This document shows, piece by piece, positions 35,395 through 47,329 of a stretch of DNA of 64,000 nucleotides. The position numbers and the translations under genes were made by a program. Source of the stretch: Protopterus annectens. Taxonomy: Eukaryota > Chordata > Ceratodontiformes > Protopteridae. The notes beneath the pieces are model-generated. The model did no database searches. It was not told the origin of the DNA and saw only the letters and a list, made by a program, of their open reading frames with translations. The DNA lies in NCBI RefSeq assembly GCF_019279795.1, contig NC_056726.1, positions 1,018,942,469 to 1,019,006,468 of the forward strand, read 5' to 3'. The stretch's first letter is position 1, and each line of letters starts with the position of its first letter.

Positions 35395-36430
35395 GGTGTT
35401 CTCAGAGGTTGTAAGCAGATTGTGATTATGGAGGGTAAGAGCAGTGGCATGTCCAGTGACTTTTGAAGTACTCTTTGGTGGCTGATTTAAATTGATTAGG
35501 ATGTGTCAAGGTCCTGATTTCAAATGGAAGTTTATTCCATGCCATAGTTGGGTTATAGTTATAAACATTGCACCCTAATTTTGTGTTGAGTTTATAGACC
35601 TGTAACAGGTCCTGGTTAGAGCTCCAGAGAGTTCTAGTGGGAGAATAGTAGGAGATGATGGAAGATAATGTTGGATATTATGAAGGTTGGTATAGGATGG
35701 AGTGAATGATCTGGAACTGAGAGAGGAGAAGCTGATGGTGTAGTTCGAGCCAGTTTAGGTGTTTTAAAGACAGACAGTGATGGGATTTGTATGTTTGTTG
35801 AGCGGAAAATCTAGCTACTTTGTTATAGATTGCTTCGAGTTTGGTTAGGAGTGAAGAGTTCAGATTTGTGAGAATTTGAGAGCTGTATAATAGGGTGGGT
35901 AGTAGGTAGGCTTGAGAGAGAGAAAGTTTGGCCTCAGTTGTGAGGAATTTATTATTTCTGTACAGGAGCACTAGTTTCTGATGGGTCTTTCTAATACAGT
36001 TGTTAATGTGGAGGTCAAATTTTAGTTGATTGTGACATCTAGGAGTTTAGTGCTGGATTGATGAGAGTATTATTAAGAGAGTGTATGGAGAAGGCAGATT
36101 TAGTATGGTTACCATTTTTGGGGAGAAAGAGTAACATTTCAGGGTCGAGAATGACCTAGTTAATGGACAGCCAGGTTTCAACTGAGTTAAAGGATGTCTG
36201 AGTAGTTGAAAGGAGTTCAGAGGGTGAGTTAGCAATAGTGATGACTGTAGAGTCATCAGCATATTGTACTAGGAAAGACAGAGGACATGAGGTGTAGAGA
36301 AGGTTAGTAAAGACATTAAAAAGTAGTGGCCCAATTACAGAGCCTTGAGGGACTCTCATTTTTACTGGAAGTAGGGGGGGGGGCAGTGCAGATTGCCATC
36401 TCACGGATTGCAGCCTATCAGTGAGGTAGC
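35395..36430 (-). mobile_element. family B LINE polymerase fragment
   Basis: Minus-strand frames: MRVPQGSVIGPLLFNVFTN, VQYADDSTVITIANS (catalytic YADD intact), SFNSVETWLSIN, then MLLYRNNKFLTTEAKLSLSQ, LLPTLLYSSQILTNL and LEAIYNKVARFS, then the C-terminal part down to 35395. The same protein order is seen in the plus-strand copy at 24.9-26.1 kb. The copy is 5' truncated just ahead of the VPQG box and carries frameshifts. Confidence 0.85.
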
Positions 36431-36825
36431 TAGAGAACCATGCAACAGTATATTATATAAATATTTTCAGAACATAGAATTTTGCTTTATACCATCTCAT
36501 TTGTATTGGGTGATAAACTACCTGTGCTACCCAAATATTTCTCCATATTGTTCAGTAAAAGAGATCACGACCTAGCATCATAATTTCAGCAGCTCCTGAA
36601 AACATTGACAGCAAACATTGCATACCATATCCACAGACAATCTATGGTCTGCAAGCTTGGTATTATTTTCAAGGTATTCTCCATCCAGAAAGGCTTGTAC
36701 TCTGTGAAGCCTTACTGGACTAGGTCTTATCTCCTAACAGCCACTTACTGGACCAGAAGTTCTTTCCAGTGAGTTAATTATTTTGCACTTTAGTCCACAT
36801 AAGTGAAATAAGCATAGGGTATGGC

Positions 36826-37175
36826 ATTTAGCTCTAACTTCAACCCCCCCTTTCCCCTTCCACATTCCCAGATATCCTATCTACCTGTACATGCCAATCT
36901 CAAATCTCCCATAAACAGTTCCTCAAGGTACTACCCACAGCCAAAAACACTATTTCTATAGGACTGGATAGCATTCTGGGCTGCTTACAGGATCTGTTAG
37001 AGCCCTTCCCTCCCTGAAACTATTCAGTGCCATTCTCTAAACAAACGTTGTACTAAATGAATGGAGGGGCAAAGCTGTCTTCCTCTTGCACAAAGGTGGG
37101 GCATCAGAGGAACCGAGAAATTATAAACCCCCTAAGCCTGACCAGCCTCATCTGTAAGTCTAGGGAAAGGATCAT
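36826..37175 (+). mobile_element. older CR1-like LINE, left part
   Basis: Encodes the linker and start of the reverse transcriptase (LQDLLEPFPP, LHKGGASEEPRNY-type sequence across frames, SLTSLICK-like, then 'atcattatggaattaaca'). It stops at about 37175, where a younger CR1 has inserted; the right part resumes at 39597. The first 90 bases (36826-36915) recur at 39788-39883 inside the right part. Confidence 0.75.
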
Positions 37176-39596
37176 TATGGAATTAACATTTCCTGTAATT
37201 CATTAATTCCAATGCCCTGGACCAGCTCATTCTTATCCCCCCCAGAGGTAGAAACATCCCTGACCTGGTCATTACTAACATGGGTGACCGTTGCTCTATA
37301 CCATTAGTCAACTCCTCCCTGGTTAGATCCGACCACAATCTAATCACCTTGTAAATCCACACCCATCCCACCTGTCCCGCAATAGTTACGACCATGAAAA
37401 ACATCTCCAAAACTAACTTTGGGCTCCTAAAAACAGAGGTGGCTAACTTCACTGCACCCATGCAAATGGAGAATAGTTGCGTGACCACTGAATCATACAC
37501 CAAGGCACTGTACGAACACGTACACAAATCCATGGATCTCGCCATACCAAATAGAACCAAGATGCATTCCTCCAAAAAAAAGAAGCCAATCTGGTGGTCC
37601 CCTGCCGTAAACAAACTCAACAACAGAAGGAGGAAACTGACGCAGAATGAGGTGAAGTCCCAAGATGGGAAAGACTCCCTTATCAGCCTCAACAAAAAGT
37701 TGAAATCCCTCATCAAATCCTCTAAAGCTAGTTATCTAAACAGAATTGCAGCAGATAGTAAAGACAACCACAAGGCCTTCTATAGTTATGTAAAGAATCT
37801 CCATGGCAATACCCAGATTTGCTCCGAGCTACTGCACAATGGTACCTCCTATACCGAGCCAACAGATATTGCCAATATACTGGCTGACATATTCAGTGGC
37901 AACTTTACCCCTCTCTCCCCCACCAAAGGACCAATCACAATACCAGTAGATTGCCAGACACTCAGTATTACTGCTGCACAGGTTAAAACAGCACTGTCCA
38001 AGACCAAGAATACAGCTTTTATGGGACCTGACAATATCCCTGGTTGTGTTCTTCATGGATTACAAAGTGAACTGGCACTGCACTTGTGTGCCCTGTTCAG
38101 TCACAGCCTCACCTCAGGCTTTGTCCCTACCGAATGGCGTACCACTACAGTCATCCTTCCCCACAAAGGAGAAGCGACTACAGACCCTGGGAACTATTGC
38201 CCCCATTAGCCTGACGAGTCTGATATGCAAAGCTATGGAACACATCATCATGGACCTAATAAACCAGGATATAGGGAATCTCCAAACTCTGGATCCCACA
38301 CAGTTTGGTTTTGTGAAGGGTAGATCATGCCTGTTCAACCTGGTCGATTTCTTTGAGTCAATTACCAGAGCTGTGGATGATGGCAAGGTGGTTCATACAG
38401 CCTACCTTGATCTGGCCAAAGCCTTTGATACCATTCCCCACTCAGGAATCATAGAAAAACTCACTAAGCTAGACATCAACCACTACATCACTAGATGGGT
38501 TACAAATTGGCTCAGAGATAGAACCCACAGTGTGAAAGTAGCTGATTCCTTGAGTGCAGTCCCACAGGGTTGAGTCCTGGTTCCTCTCCTGTTTGGTATC
38601 TACTTCTCTGATGTCCAGGCCAACATGAAGGGATTCTGGCTGACAAAGTTTTCAGACAATTTCAAGTTGGGAGCTATTATTAACTCCCCAAGTGATGCTG
38701 ACATCCTACAGAAAGGCCTCACTGAGACCAACGACTGGTGTCAGAACCATGGCCTTAAGCTCAATGCCAAAAAATGTGTCATCATCCCCTTTGGAAAAAA
38801 CCCGGTTCCCATGAATTACCACATCGATGGCGGTCCACTGAATACAGAAGGCATTATAAGAGATCTGGGAACACAGGTTGACAGGAACCTCTCTTTTGAG
38901 CACCACATTGCCACTGTGGTCAGAAAGTCCTTCAATGTGGCACATCTCATTACTAAGGGTTTTGCATCTAGGAAGAAAGAGGTCATTGTCTCTCTCTACT
39001 CTTCCCTAATTAGGTCAATCATCAAGTGCAATGACCTGTTTGGCATGTACCTCACTAGACACCTGCAACAACTGTAGAGGCTGCAAAAGTACCTCACAAA
39101 GAGGATCCCAGGCCTTAAACACTTGTCCTATAAGGACAGACTCAAAAAATTCCAACTATTCTGTATCATAACACCTGTGTAGAGGCGATCTCTACTTGAC
39201 TTACAAAGCCATGTCTGTCCCCGCTCTGTTAGAAATGCTACATCTAAAGAAATCCTAATCCCTCCGCACCACACACTCCAGAGACCTCAATCTCATTACC
39301 ACAATCAACAGAACAAGCTGGAGGGACAGGTTCATAACCCAGAGACTGCCTATGCTATGGAATGGACTTCCCATACATGTCAAACAGAGCACCTCACTGG
39401 TCCTCTTCAAGAGAAATCTTGATGAGTGGATGGGAAATAGAAAATTCACCCCAGGGATCACTCCAGTAGCTCAACTTGACAGAAGCACTGGGAACTAAGG
39501 TTGGGTGGCATGACGCCAGGGTAATCCTATGGGCTAGGTTTGTAAAGGTTCCAGGGCCATTAGCCTAGTACACACCTGTGAACCTATGAACCTAAT
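37176..39596 (+). mobile_element. CR1-like LINE inserted in an older CR1
   Basis: The copy begins in the endonuclease C-terminus (INSNALDQLILIPPRGRNIPDLVITNMGD, quoted in parts: NALDQLILIPPRG, LVITNMGD; then LVRSDHNLIT with the SDH block), runs through the linker (IWWSPAVNKLNNRR, DSKDNHKAFYSYVKNLHG) and the polymerase, and ends with the CR1 tail 'cctgtgaacctatgaacct' at 39595. It interrupts an older CR1 (36826-37175 and 39597-40800). No long target duplication is seen, as is usual for CR1. Confidence 0.9.
37187..39077 (+). pseudogene. CR1-like ORF2 (endonuclease end to reverse transcriptase)
   Basis: The frame from 37187 to 38209 has one stop near 37351; a frameshift near 38200 leads into the frame used from there to 38573, where a TGA follows VPQG. 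The polymerase blocks are SLICKAMEHIIMDLINQDIG, FGFVKGRSCLFNLVDFFE, VHTAYLDLAKAFDTIPHSGI (catalytic Asp), VPQG and FSDNFKLGAI. The catalytic box, FADD in the family, reads FSDN here, so the enzyme is dead. Then LTETNDWCQNHGLKLNAKKC, LGTQVDRNLSFEHH and SLYSSLIRSIIKC. Confidence 0.88.
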
Positions 39597-40800
39597 GAAT
39601 AAGGACATAGGTAATCTACAAATGTTTGATCAGAGCCAGTCTGGATTTTTCAAGGGCAGATCCTACTACATAACCTGGTCGACTTCTTTGAGAACATTAC
39701 GGAAGTAATGAGTGAAGACAAGTCAGTGCATACCACATATCTAGACATCAAAAAGGTATTCCACATCCAGGTATTGTAGATGAACTATGACATGTAGCTC
39801 TAACTTCAACCTCTCCTTTCCCATACTACACTCCCAGATCTCCTACCCAGATGTACATGCCTCCCTCAAACCTCCCATAATCCATATAAAATTAATTGGA
39901 TAGCAAATTGGAATCACCTCCTACAAAACATCTATCACTAGGTGTACCACAAGGGTTCAGTTATTGAGCCAATCCTGTTTGGCATTTAATTCTCAGAGGT
40001 CAAGCTACTGTTGAGTTTTTATGGCTGACCAAGTTTTCAGATGACTGTAAACTTGATGCCATCAGAAATTCCCCAGAGGCCACCAAGATCCACCAAGAAG
40101 GCCTCTCCCAAACTGATAACTGATGCCAAAACCATGGAGTAAAACTAAATGCCAAGAAATATACAGCAGTATCCTTCAGCAAGTAAAAAGTCCCTTGTAG
40201 CTATCACACTGATAGCAGACTCATAAAAAGTGATATAGTAGTTAGAGACCTGGAAACCCATGTAGACAATGAACTGCCCTTTCGATTACCACATGTCCAC
40301 TATTGTAAGAAAGCTCTTTTTTGTTGCACAACTTATGCTGATCATTGAGTATAATGCCTCTTAGATATGTATCTGTCCAAACATAACTTGAAAGTCCACA
40401 ATTCTTTTGTAAGAAAAAAGAAGGGTCTAAATCATAGAAACTATGCGTTGTCTCTGCTTTTTGTGTCATACAGGATAGTAAGAGGTGATCTCTACCTCAT
40501 ATACAGAGCCTCAACAGACCCTGTCCTGTCTGACCTACTACACATTCACAAGTTCATTGGGGGCATAAACACCCAAATAAAATATCTAAATATCTTTTGC
40601 AGCATAAATATAATGCAATAGAGGGAAAGCTATGTATCACACAGAATTTCATTTCTTTGGAAACACCTTTCTCTGCACATAAAGCAAAGTACTTCTTTTA
40701 CACTATTCAAAAATAATATGAGAAAATGGATAGGTAAACACCAATTCCCCACTGGTTTATCACCCTTGTCCATCATGGATAGGGGCAACATGTAAATGTG
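39597..40800 (+). mobile_element. older CR1-like LINE, right part
   Basis: Continues the copy at 36826-37175 ('atgaataaggacataggtaa', coding MNKDIGN). Visible: SGFFKGR, the block for FADDCKL as 'ttttcagatgactgtaaact', LSQTDNXCQNHGVKLNAKKY, then YALSLLFVSYRIVRGDLYLI and RASTDPVLSDLLHIH. A 95-base piece of the linker (like 36826-36915) is inserted at 39788-39883 inside the polymerase part. It ends near 40790 with 'catcatggataggggcaaca' and has no octamer tail. Confidence 0.75.
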
Positions 40801-40809
40801 TTGCTTATC

Positions 40810-40887
40810 CCTTGATTATTTGTAATTAAAATAAAAGGGATAAAAAATCCTTGGATTATTTGTAATTAAAATAAAAGGGATAAAAAA
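40810..40887. repeat. 40-bp tandem duplication
   Basis: Two copies of 'gattatttgtaattaaaata' plus 'aaagggataaaaa', 40 bases apart. Confidence 0.9.
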
Positions 40888-40889
40888 AC

Positions 40890-41193
40890 TTCATGGGAGT
40901 CCCTCATTGACTCTCTTCAAGAGGAATCTTGATGAGTGGATGGGAGATCATAGGTTTACCACGGGTATCACTTCTGTGTCACTGTTAGACAGAGGCACAG
41001 TATACTAACCTCGAAAAAGGGCTTAGCAAAATTCATTTAAAATAGGTGGCGAAAGCCAAACACACTCTGGCTAGGCTTATAAATGCCCTAGGGCAGATAG
41101 CCTAGTATGAACCTATGAACCTATGTATAGCTAGGTTCTAAAGGTCATCAGAGATCAGTAGCCTAGTAAGTACTTATAAACCCATGAACCATT
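40890..41193 (+). mobile_element. CR1-like LINE 3' tail fragments
   Basis: Matches the end of the copy at 58-60 kb: 'tcattgactctcttcaagag', 'gtgtcactgttagacagagg', 'gggcagatagcctagtatga' and the octamer run 'gaacctatgaacctatg' to 41132. Directly after it a second short tail-like piece ('gctaggttctaaaggtcatc', 'gtagcctagtaagtac') runs to 41193. Both are heavily 5' truncated. Confidence 0.85.
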
Positions 41194-41574
41194 TTTTACA
41201 CACACTGTTTTCTGTAACATACAATAAAATATTCTGAAAGACATTTAGCACAGATTGTCCTATATGACTTACCTAATTTATACTCACAAGTAGCAGAAAA
41301 CATAACAATATTAACTGGGTGTGGGTCCCATTTACCCCAATACACAGCTCATGCCTCGTGATGATGGCACGTATTATTTTAAGGTGGTGTTTCGCTTATT
41401 CCCCACAAATGCAGGAGATGTCTTACACTTATCTCAGTCATCTAGTACAATATGAATGAAGTAGGACAGTGATTGCGTTAAAGTACTAGCTTGTGATGAA
41501 TGCGGTATTATAGCAATGTAGCATTTATGCTTCTGAACACAACATTTGGGAGACTGGCTTATCAGTCCTGTGTG
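41194..41574. other. unassigned DNA
   Basis: No gene or named repeat recognised. Confidence 0.4.
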
Positions 41575-42420
41575 TCACACAGTGAAAACTCTAGTGTGGC
41601 TGTTCTTTCTTGCAGTTTTTACTGAATGATTTGTCTGTGCGACTTTTTCACTTTTTGGTTTAGATGCTAATTGAAGTATTTTGCAGACACCTTGATGGTT
41701 ATGGGCATCAGCTGGGTTTAAAGACTGTGTTTCTGAAGTACAGTGTAACCACTTATGCTGTGCTGACAAGTTCAATAAAAAGACTGAAACATGATTGGCC
41801 ACAGCTGGTGGGGGTTTGGCTTTATTGGCTTGAATTTAACCACAGAGACTAAAAGTAAAAAGTCATGAACATTCATAAGCCGTGTAACTCAAACACTTGA
41901 TGTCATTAAGAGGTAATTTGCATATATCCCATGGGCCTCCATTACAGTAGATTTAAGGTATCACACAGTGAAAAGAATAGCTTGCCTGTATTTTTCTTGC
42001 ATATTTTTCTGAATAGTTTGTCTGTGTGATATTTTTGACTTTTGGTTTGGATGTTAGTTGGGATATTTTGCAGCACCTTAATCTTTATGGAAATCAGCTG
42101 GTTGTTAAGACCCTGTGTTTCAAAAATAGTGCCATGGTTTCTATTTAAGCTATGTCAATGTGATTGCTAAACATGCTGAATCATTCATGTCCCCAACTCA
42201 TGGAGTTTCATTAAATATAGCTGTAAAGACTTAAAAAATAAAAAGCTAAAGAAACAATTCTCTGTAAATAAAACACAATGTCCTTAAGGAGTCATTTACA
42301 TGTATCTTATGGGTCTCCCTTATGGGAGGTTAAAGATGTTGTGCAGTGAAAACTCTGTCTTGGTTGATTTTTGTATCTATTTATATAGAAATATTTTTTT
42401 TATTTACCCTTACCCTTGGT
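41575..42420 (+). repeat. tandem repeat of about 380 bp, two units and a part
   Basis: The unit start 'cacagtgaaaa' lies at 41578, 41964 and 42342, spacings 386 and 378 bases. Shared inner blocks include 'gaatgatttgtctgtg' and 'gaatagtttgtctgtg', 'cttttggttt', 'atattttgcag', 'aatcagctgg', and 'cccatgggcctcc' and 'cttatgggtctcc'. The two full units are about 75-80 percent alike by eye, so the duplication is old. No coding motif; family unknown. Confidence 0.75.
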
Positions 42421-43299
42421 ACTTTCAGTTATAGCTAGGGTCATGGCTGTAAATGGTCTGATGAGAACCCAATGACTTAATAGTTTAAATCAATAACATC
42501 ATGATTCTTGCTTTTTCCATTTTCTCCATCCACATTCAGTAACAACTTCATTAAAATGTGTAATAAACCAAAACAAAAAACAATATTGTGGCCAAACATC
42601 AGATCCATGTGCATTCTTCTGCTCAGATTCAGTATCTGGCAATGTATATTTTGACCATATATTTCTTTGTCTTAAAAATATCAGAAAAAAAACTGCTATG
42701 TTTCATAATTCTGATATACAGCCTGTTTCATTAGTCTAATATATAGCTGGTATGCTTTATAAATCTTCATATTTTAAAAATACCTTTTGTTTGTATACTT
42801 ACTCTGAGGAAGATATTGCATACACCTTGCATATTTATTTATTTATTTATACTTTGTTAATCAGGTAAGTGAACTGGTCTGAAGACCATTTTGATATATG
42901 ACTTAGGTCACTAGGTCAAGAGCGGTTAGCAAACAAATAATAGACTAATATAAAATATCACATAAGCTGAAGTATCAATAGCAACAGATGGTTAACCTCA
43001 GTGTTACATTATTACAGTGCAGTATAGCCTACAAAAGAAAATTCACAAAACGTTAAGTACCTTTATGCTCTAGTGAAGAACAGCAGAAAAGACTTTAGTG
43101 CAAGAATTACTAATTGGATAAACACAACAGGCTTAATGCTGAAGTACATGTAGGCAATGTGCTCAGGCAATAGTTAAATTGTTCGCTAAACCAGTCTGTG
43201 TTGCAAACTATGAAAAAAGAAGCAACATTAGAAAGATAAAATATATTCTTTGAGAAGTCAAATCGTTTGATCCCCCCACACATATTCTATTATTAAATC
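42421..43299. other. unassigned DNA with a LINE-like tail on the minus strand
   Basis: No gene seen. At 42836-42870, read on the minus strand, 'ttacctgattaacaaagta' followed by TAAATAAATAAA resembles the end of family B LINEs, so a 3' fragment of a related LINE or SINE may lie at 42836-43000. Confidence 0.4.
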
Positions 43300-43560
43300 A
43301 GCAGTTAAAGACACAATGTTTTGCCTCACAGCAAGGGGTTCCCTGGTTTGATTCTCAGGTGGTGTGCCTTCTGTCTGGAGTCTGCATGTACTTCCCTGTG
43401 CTGTACGAGTTTTCTTCGGGTGCTCTGGTTTACAGTAGGCAGATTGGACACTCCAAACTGGCCATAGGTGTGAGTGTGTGGTGTGTAAGAACTACTGCGG
43501 TGGTGTAAATCTTGGCTATAGATGATTGTCACTGCTGAAGTGACACTCTGACCCCAAGGG
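43300..43560 (+). mobile_element. fish-type tRNA-derived SINE
   Basis: Contains 'ttgcctcacagcaaggggtt', a B box GGTTTGATTCT (43345-43355), 'gtgtgccttctgtctggagt', 'ttcttcgggtgctctggttt' and 'ggacactccaaactggccat'. This order is that of a tRNA-headed SINE widespread in fish. The A box part is degraded. Confidence 0.7.
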
Positions 43561-44279
43561 AAAAAAGGGGTTGTGGCTGGATGAATGGACTTTGGTAAAA
43601 TGCAAAGTATTTAGCATGCAGTGGATATTCTATTGTAAAAAGGAAAACACAGGCAGTGAAATGAGGAATCATCTGCTACAAATTCAGGCAGCTTTTTGGT
43701 AGCCAAAGTACTTGGATTTTTGACATTTTCTTTGTGTTTATAACTTACATTTGGTGTTGTTTAGGAAAGGACAGCTGTCAATTAAGGCAACCCTGGATGA
43801 GTTACAAAGGCTTAACTTCCAGTAGAAACGCATATCTTTTATAGTATCTGATGTCTTTGCCTTCATAAAATTTATGTGGGCATTCCTTTTTAGATTCAGA
43901 AATGTCCTTGTCCAGTGCTGTTTTCTTAAGCCTTGTCCTAAGCTAACAGTGTATTTTACAATGCTGTCACAGAGTGTAGATCCCTTCCACGATATTCCAA
44001 TTAATTTAATGTACAGTATATGTTTGCTTCCCTGTACCATACTGTAAAGTAATCCACGGTGCATGACTACATCTTCATTTATACTGATACACAGCAAAAC
44101 AGGCCAAAGCCTGCATGGCATGGATTAAAGTCCAAAGTGCCCAGTGAACTACTTGCGGTGACTCAATTGGCACTTAGTAATCTGATATCAGGACAGTCTG
44201 AATTAGTACATTAAATAATACATATCTGATTCTGCCAACAACCAAAACATACAATTGTAAAGAATGTTTGCATAAAAAT

Positions 44280-44281
<2 letters not shown>
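43561..44281. other. unassigned DNA
   Basis: A minus-strand frame of 127 codons (43738-44121) has no known motif. Nothing else seen. Confidence 0.4.

Positions 44282-44282
<1 letters not shown>

Positions 44283-44327
<45 letters not shown>
44283..44327. repeat. (TA)n microsatellite
   Basis: About 45 bases of uninterrupted AT. Confidence 0.97.
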
Positions 44328-44328
<1 letters not shown>

Positions 44329-45091
44329 CCTCTTCTAGCCTGCAAGCAGTCCCTACAGTTTGCAGGACATATCACAGAGCTGGCAGCATCATCCCATCTT
44401 CAGTAAGGATTCAGAACTTCACCAATGAGTTACAAACATCAATGAGAGTACAGAAAAAAATAAAGTAACATCAGAAATACAATCATTCAGCCTAATATTG
44501 CGACATTATAAATAAATGAGACATCAGTAGGACATTCACTATTTGTTCAGCATGACTGAAGCATACAACACAGATGGATCATTCTGTGCATCATCTCTGA
44601 CTTTACGCTTAGCTGTTGATTCCAAACTGAGTGATGCATAAGTGATGGCAGCATCAGCATTTCCTGCATTTGGCTGTTTCTGTAAGACAAATTCAACAAA
44701 GATATCTGTGAATACCCCATCGTATACATGCTGTTTTAATTCTTATCTTTTAATGTTAGATTAAATTATATTTTCAAAGTGTATTATTCATTTTCCATAT
44801 AATTTTATTTTCTTTGTGACTATGTACTATTCTGGAAATTAAAAACAAGTTGTACCATGACTTTGTAAAGTGCCTACCACAATTAGATCAGTTTCCACAA
44901 CCTTAGAAATTTGATACATGTTTAGCTGCAACGAGGAATACCTTATCACTAGTTAATTTGCATGTCTATGAACTGCCTGTAATTACTGCCAGTGCTAAAA
45001 GCACTTCAGTGGTAATTACCAGTGCAGGTCCATGCATGTGTTGTCAGTGAAACTCCTCATTTACTCTCCCACACACATGTATACATTTATA

Positions 45092-45158
<67 letters not shown>

Positions 45159-45835
45159 TACCCCACTACCTCTTAACTATTTTTTTTCCCTGAAACATGG
45201 TCTGCATTGTCTTTTATCCATGTTAGTTAATACAGCTGGCCGTGGTAAGAGAAACAATTCCCAGAATCCCTTATTTGCATATTTCTGGGCGAGAGCATAA
45301 GTCTAATTAGCATCAGCTGCTTCTCTCAGAATGGCTCATTTTGCTACAGTGTAGCTAGAGAGACAACACATCATGGTGATTCTTCCATCTACAGAGTGTC
45401 AGTGTAGTGAGCCTGTCTCTGAATGAGAAATGGGAGAGTTTAGCTGCCTGTGGTAGGGCTTATACCACTCCACTTCCCAGATTTTCTCAGATTTTTGCAG
45501 ATCACCCAGATTGTTGCTTCACATTTTGAGTCTGTTTATCTCAAAATTATGGTTTTCTGATAAATCATCGAGGACTGCAGCCATTAAATAATGATATACA
45601 TTTGAATTTCAAACTTCAGATCCTTCAGAAAATGAATGCCATTGCAAAGCCTAATATTATAGCACAATTTGTCTCTGATTTTTGGCCCTTTGCCCCACCC
45701 CCACCCTATTATGTTCATTTTTCCAGATATCTAGTGTTTAGGGGTTGAGAGGTATGATAGGGTTTACTATTCATGACAAATGGGAGCCCTTATGCCCAAG
45801 GGATACTGCATGGAAAAATTGGATGAAATCTAAAT
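44328..45835. other. unassigned DNA with a (CA)n microsatellite
   Basis: A (CA)n run of about 64 bases lies at 45094-45157. An imperfect palindrome ('gtaattactgccagtgct' facing 'agcacttcagtggtaattac') lies near 44980-45020. No gene seen. Confidence 0.5.
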
Positions 45836-46645
45836 CCCCCAATCACCTTACAAACCTACAAACAACTTCATAACCTCACAAAAATGTAAGTCAGTGAAGA
45901 CAAAAACAAAAACTACTACCTAAAACCACAAATAAACCATAAAAATAATCCTAAACGCTTCTGGAACACAATTAACAACATCCTTAGCCCAGGTTCTCCT
46001 AGTATATCTAACCCTTGCCCAAACCACTCTCCTTCTGAAACTTCCACAACATTCAACTCCTACTTAATAGACTCTATTAACAAATTAATCCAAAACATCC
46101 ACAACCCTAAACCTATAGTTCCTCCTCCACCTCCTGACAGCAAACCTACTTTTTCTTTCAAATCTATCCCTACCACCTACATTAACTCTCTGCTAACCAA
46201 ACTCAAGCCCTGCTGTCCCTATGCAGACATTCTCCCTGCAGAATTCCTAAAACTTACTGCTAATGCATTTGTCTCCCTGTCTCCATCCCTAATTAATAGA
46301 TCTATTCATGAATCTAGTTCATCTGTCTCAATAATTTTGTTTTTATGATTCTTTGTCCTGAATACATATTGCTTATCTTCATATTATTATTTTTGTATAT
46401 TTAATCAGCTAGCACATGTTATTTATAACTTACTTTGTACGTTAACTTTATATCCTTGTTTTTTTTCTTTACTTTGACTTTTTGCGAACTTTATAACCAT
46501 GTTTTTGACTTTGACTTCCTATTATTGTATTATTTCTGGTGAACTGGAGCTTTTCTTTCCAGACCTCCAATGAAAAGGGCCACTGCCCAGTCGGACTTAT
46601 CCAGGTTAACAAATGTCAAAATAAATAAAATAAAAAAAAACTTTT
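45836..46645 (+). mobile_element. family B LINE, internally deleted
   Basis: The left part encodes the linker (LLEHN/FWNTINN-like, SETSTTFNSYLIDSINKL, YINSLLTKLKP, LINRSIHESS), homologous to 24.0 and 53.6 kb. At about 46325 it jumps to 3' untranslated sequence, ending in 'ggagcttttctttccagacc', 'aggttaacaaatgtcaaaat' and an A-rich tail. The polymerase is deleted. The single RSIHESS shows the unexpanded form of the unit that is repeated eight times at 24.17 kb. Confidence 0.8.
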
Positions 46646-47329
46646 GTAATTCCAAAGTACATTTTTCTTTAGGAGATCTTAGCCAATAGTAGGCTATGAG
46701 GTCCGGTTCACTTTCTTTAAAAATGTTAATGAAAATTAATGGTAAATAGTGCCTGAATAATTGATTGGCTAAGTTAAGTACTTTGGGGGTCGCACTGTTA
46801 AGATGTCTGTTTCATGTCTGTTGTTTGCAAAACTGACCTAACGAACACTTTCATTGCAACTGGTATTTATCCAAAATTGAAGACAAATTGATTGATGAAA
46901 CCAAGTGCTGCAGTAGTATAAGAGACAATGTAACTTGGAATAGTTTGCATTACTTTAAATTATATTACTGACTTTGCTCAGTCATTGCTTTGCACTGTAC
47001 TGAACAGTTAGTGTCTATGGAAAGAAATTGTCATTCATACTCTGGGATTTGGACTTTTTTATTCATGCATGTTAGAAAGTCTATGATCACAATACTGATT
47101 TGAAAATGATGCGTCAGTTTGCTAGGTTACATACACTAGGCAGTTGATCTATGATGTGTCAGTTTGCTAGGTTACATATTAGGCAGTTGATCTGTAAGGA
47201 TCTAGCCTTACGTTCCCATAGCAGTTTTTAACCCTTATATTTTCCTTATGAATAACCCAGCGGAGGGCAGAACAGGGATAAGCTGAAACATTTACTTGTT
47301 GCTCCATGCATGATGAGCACGGATGATAA
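46646..47329. other. unassigned DNA with a 45-bp duplication
   Basis: Two copies of 'tcagtttgctaggttacata' with 'aggcagttgatct' lie at 47110-47196, 45 bases apart. No gene seen. Confidence 0.5.

Noticed and set aside
43738-44121. 127-codon minus-strand frame as a host exon
   Set aside because: No known domain, no convincing splice context and composition like its surroundings.
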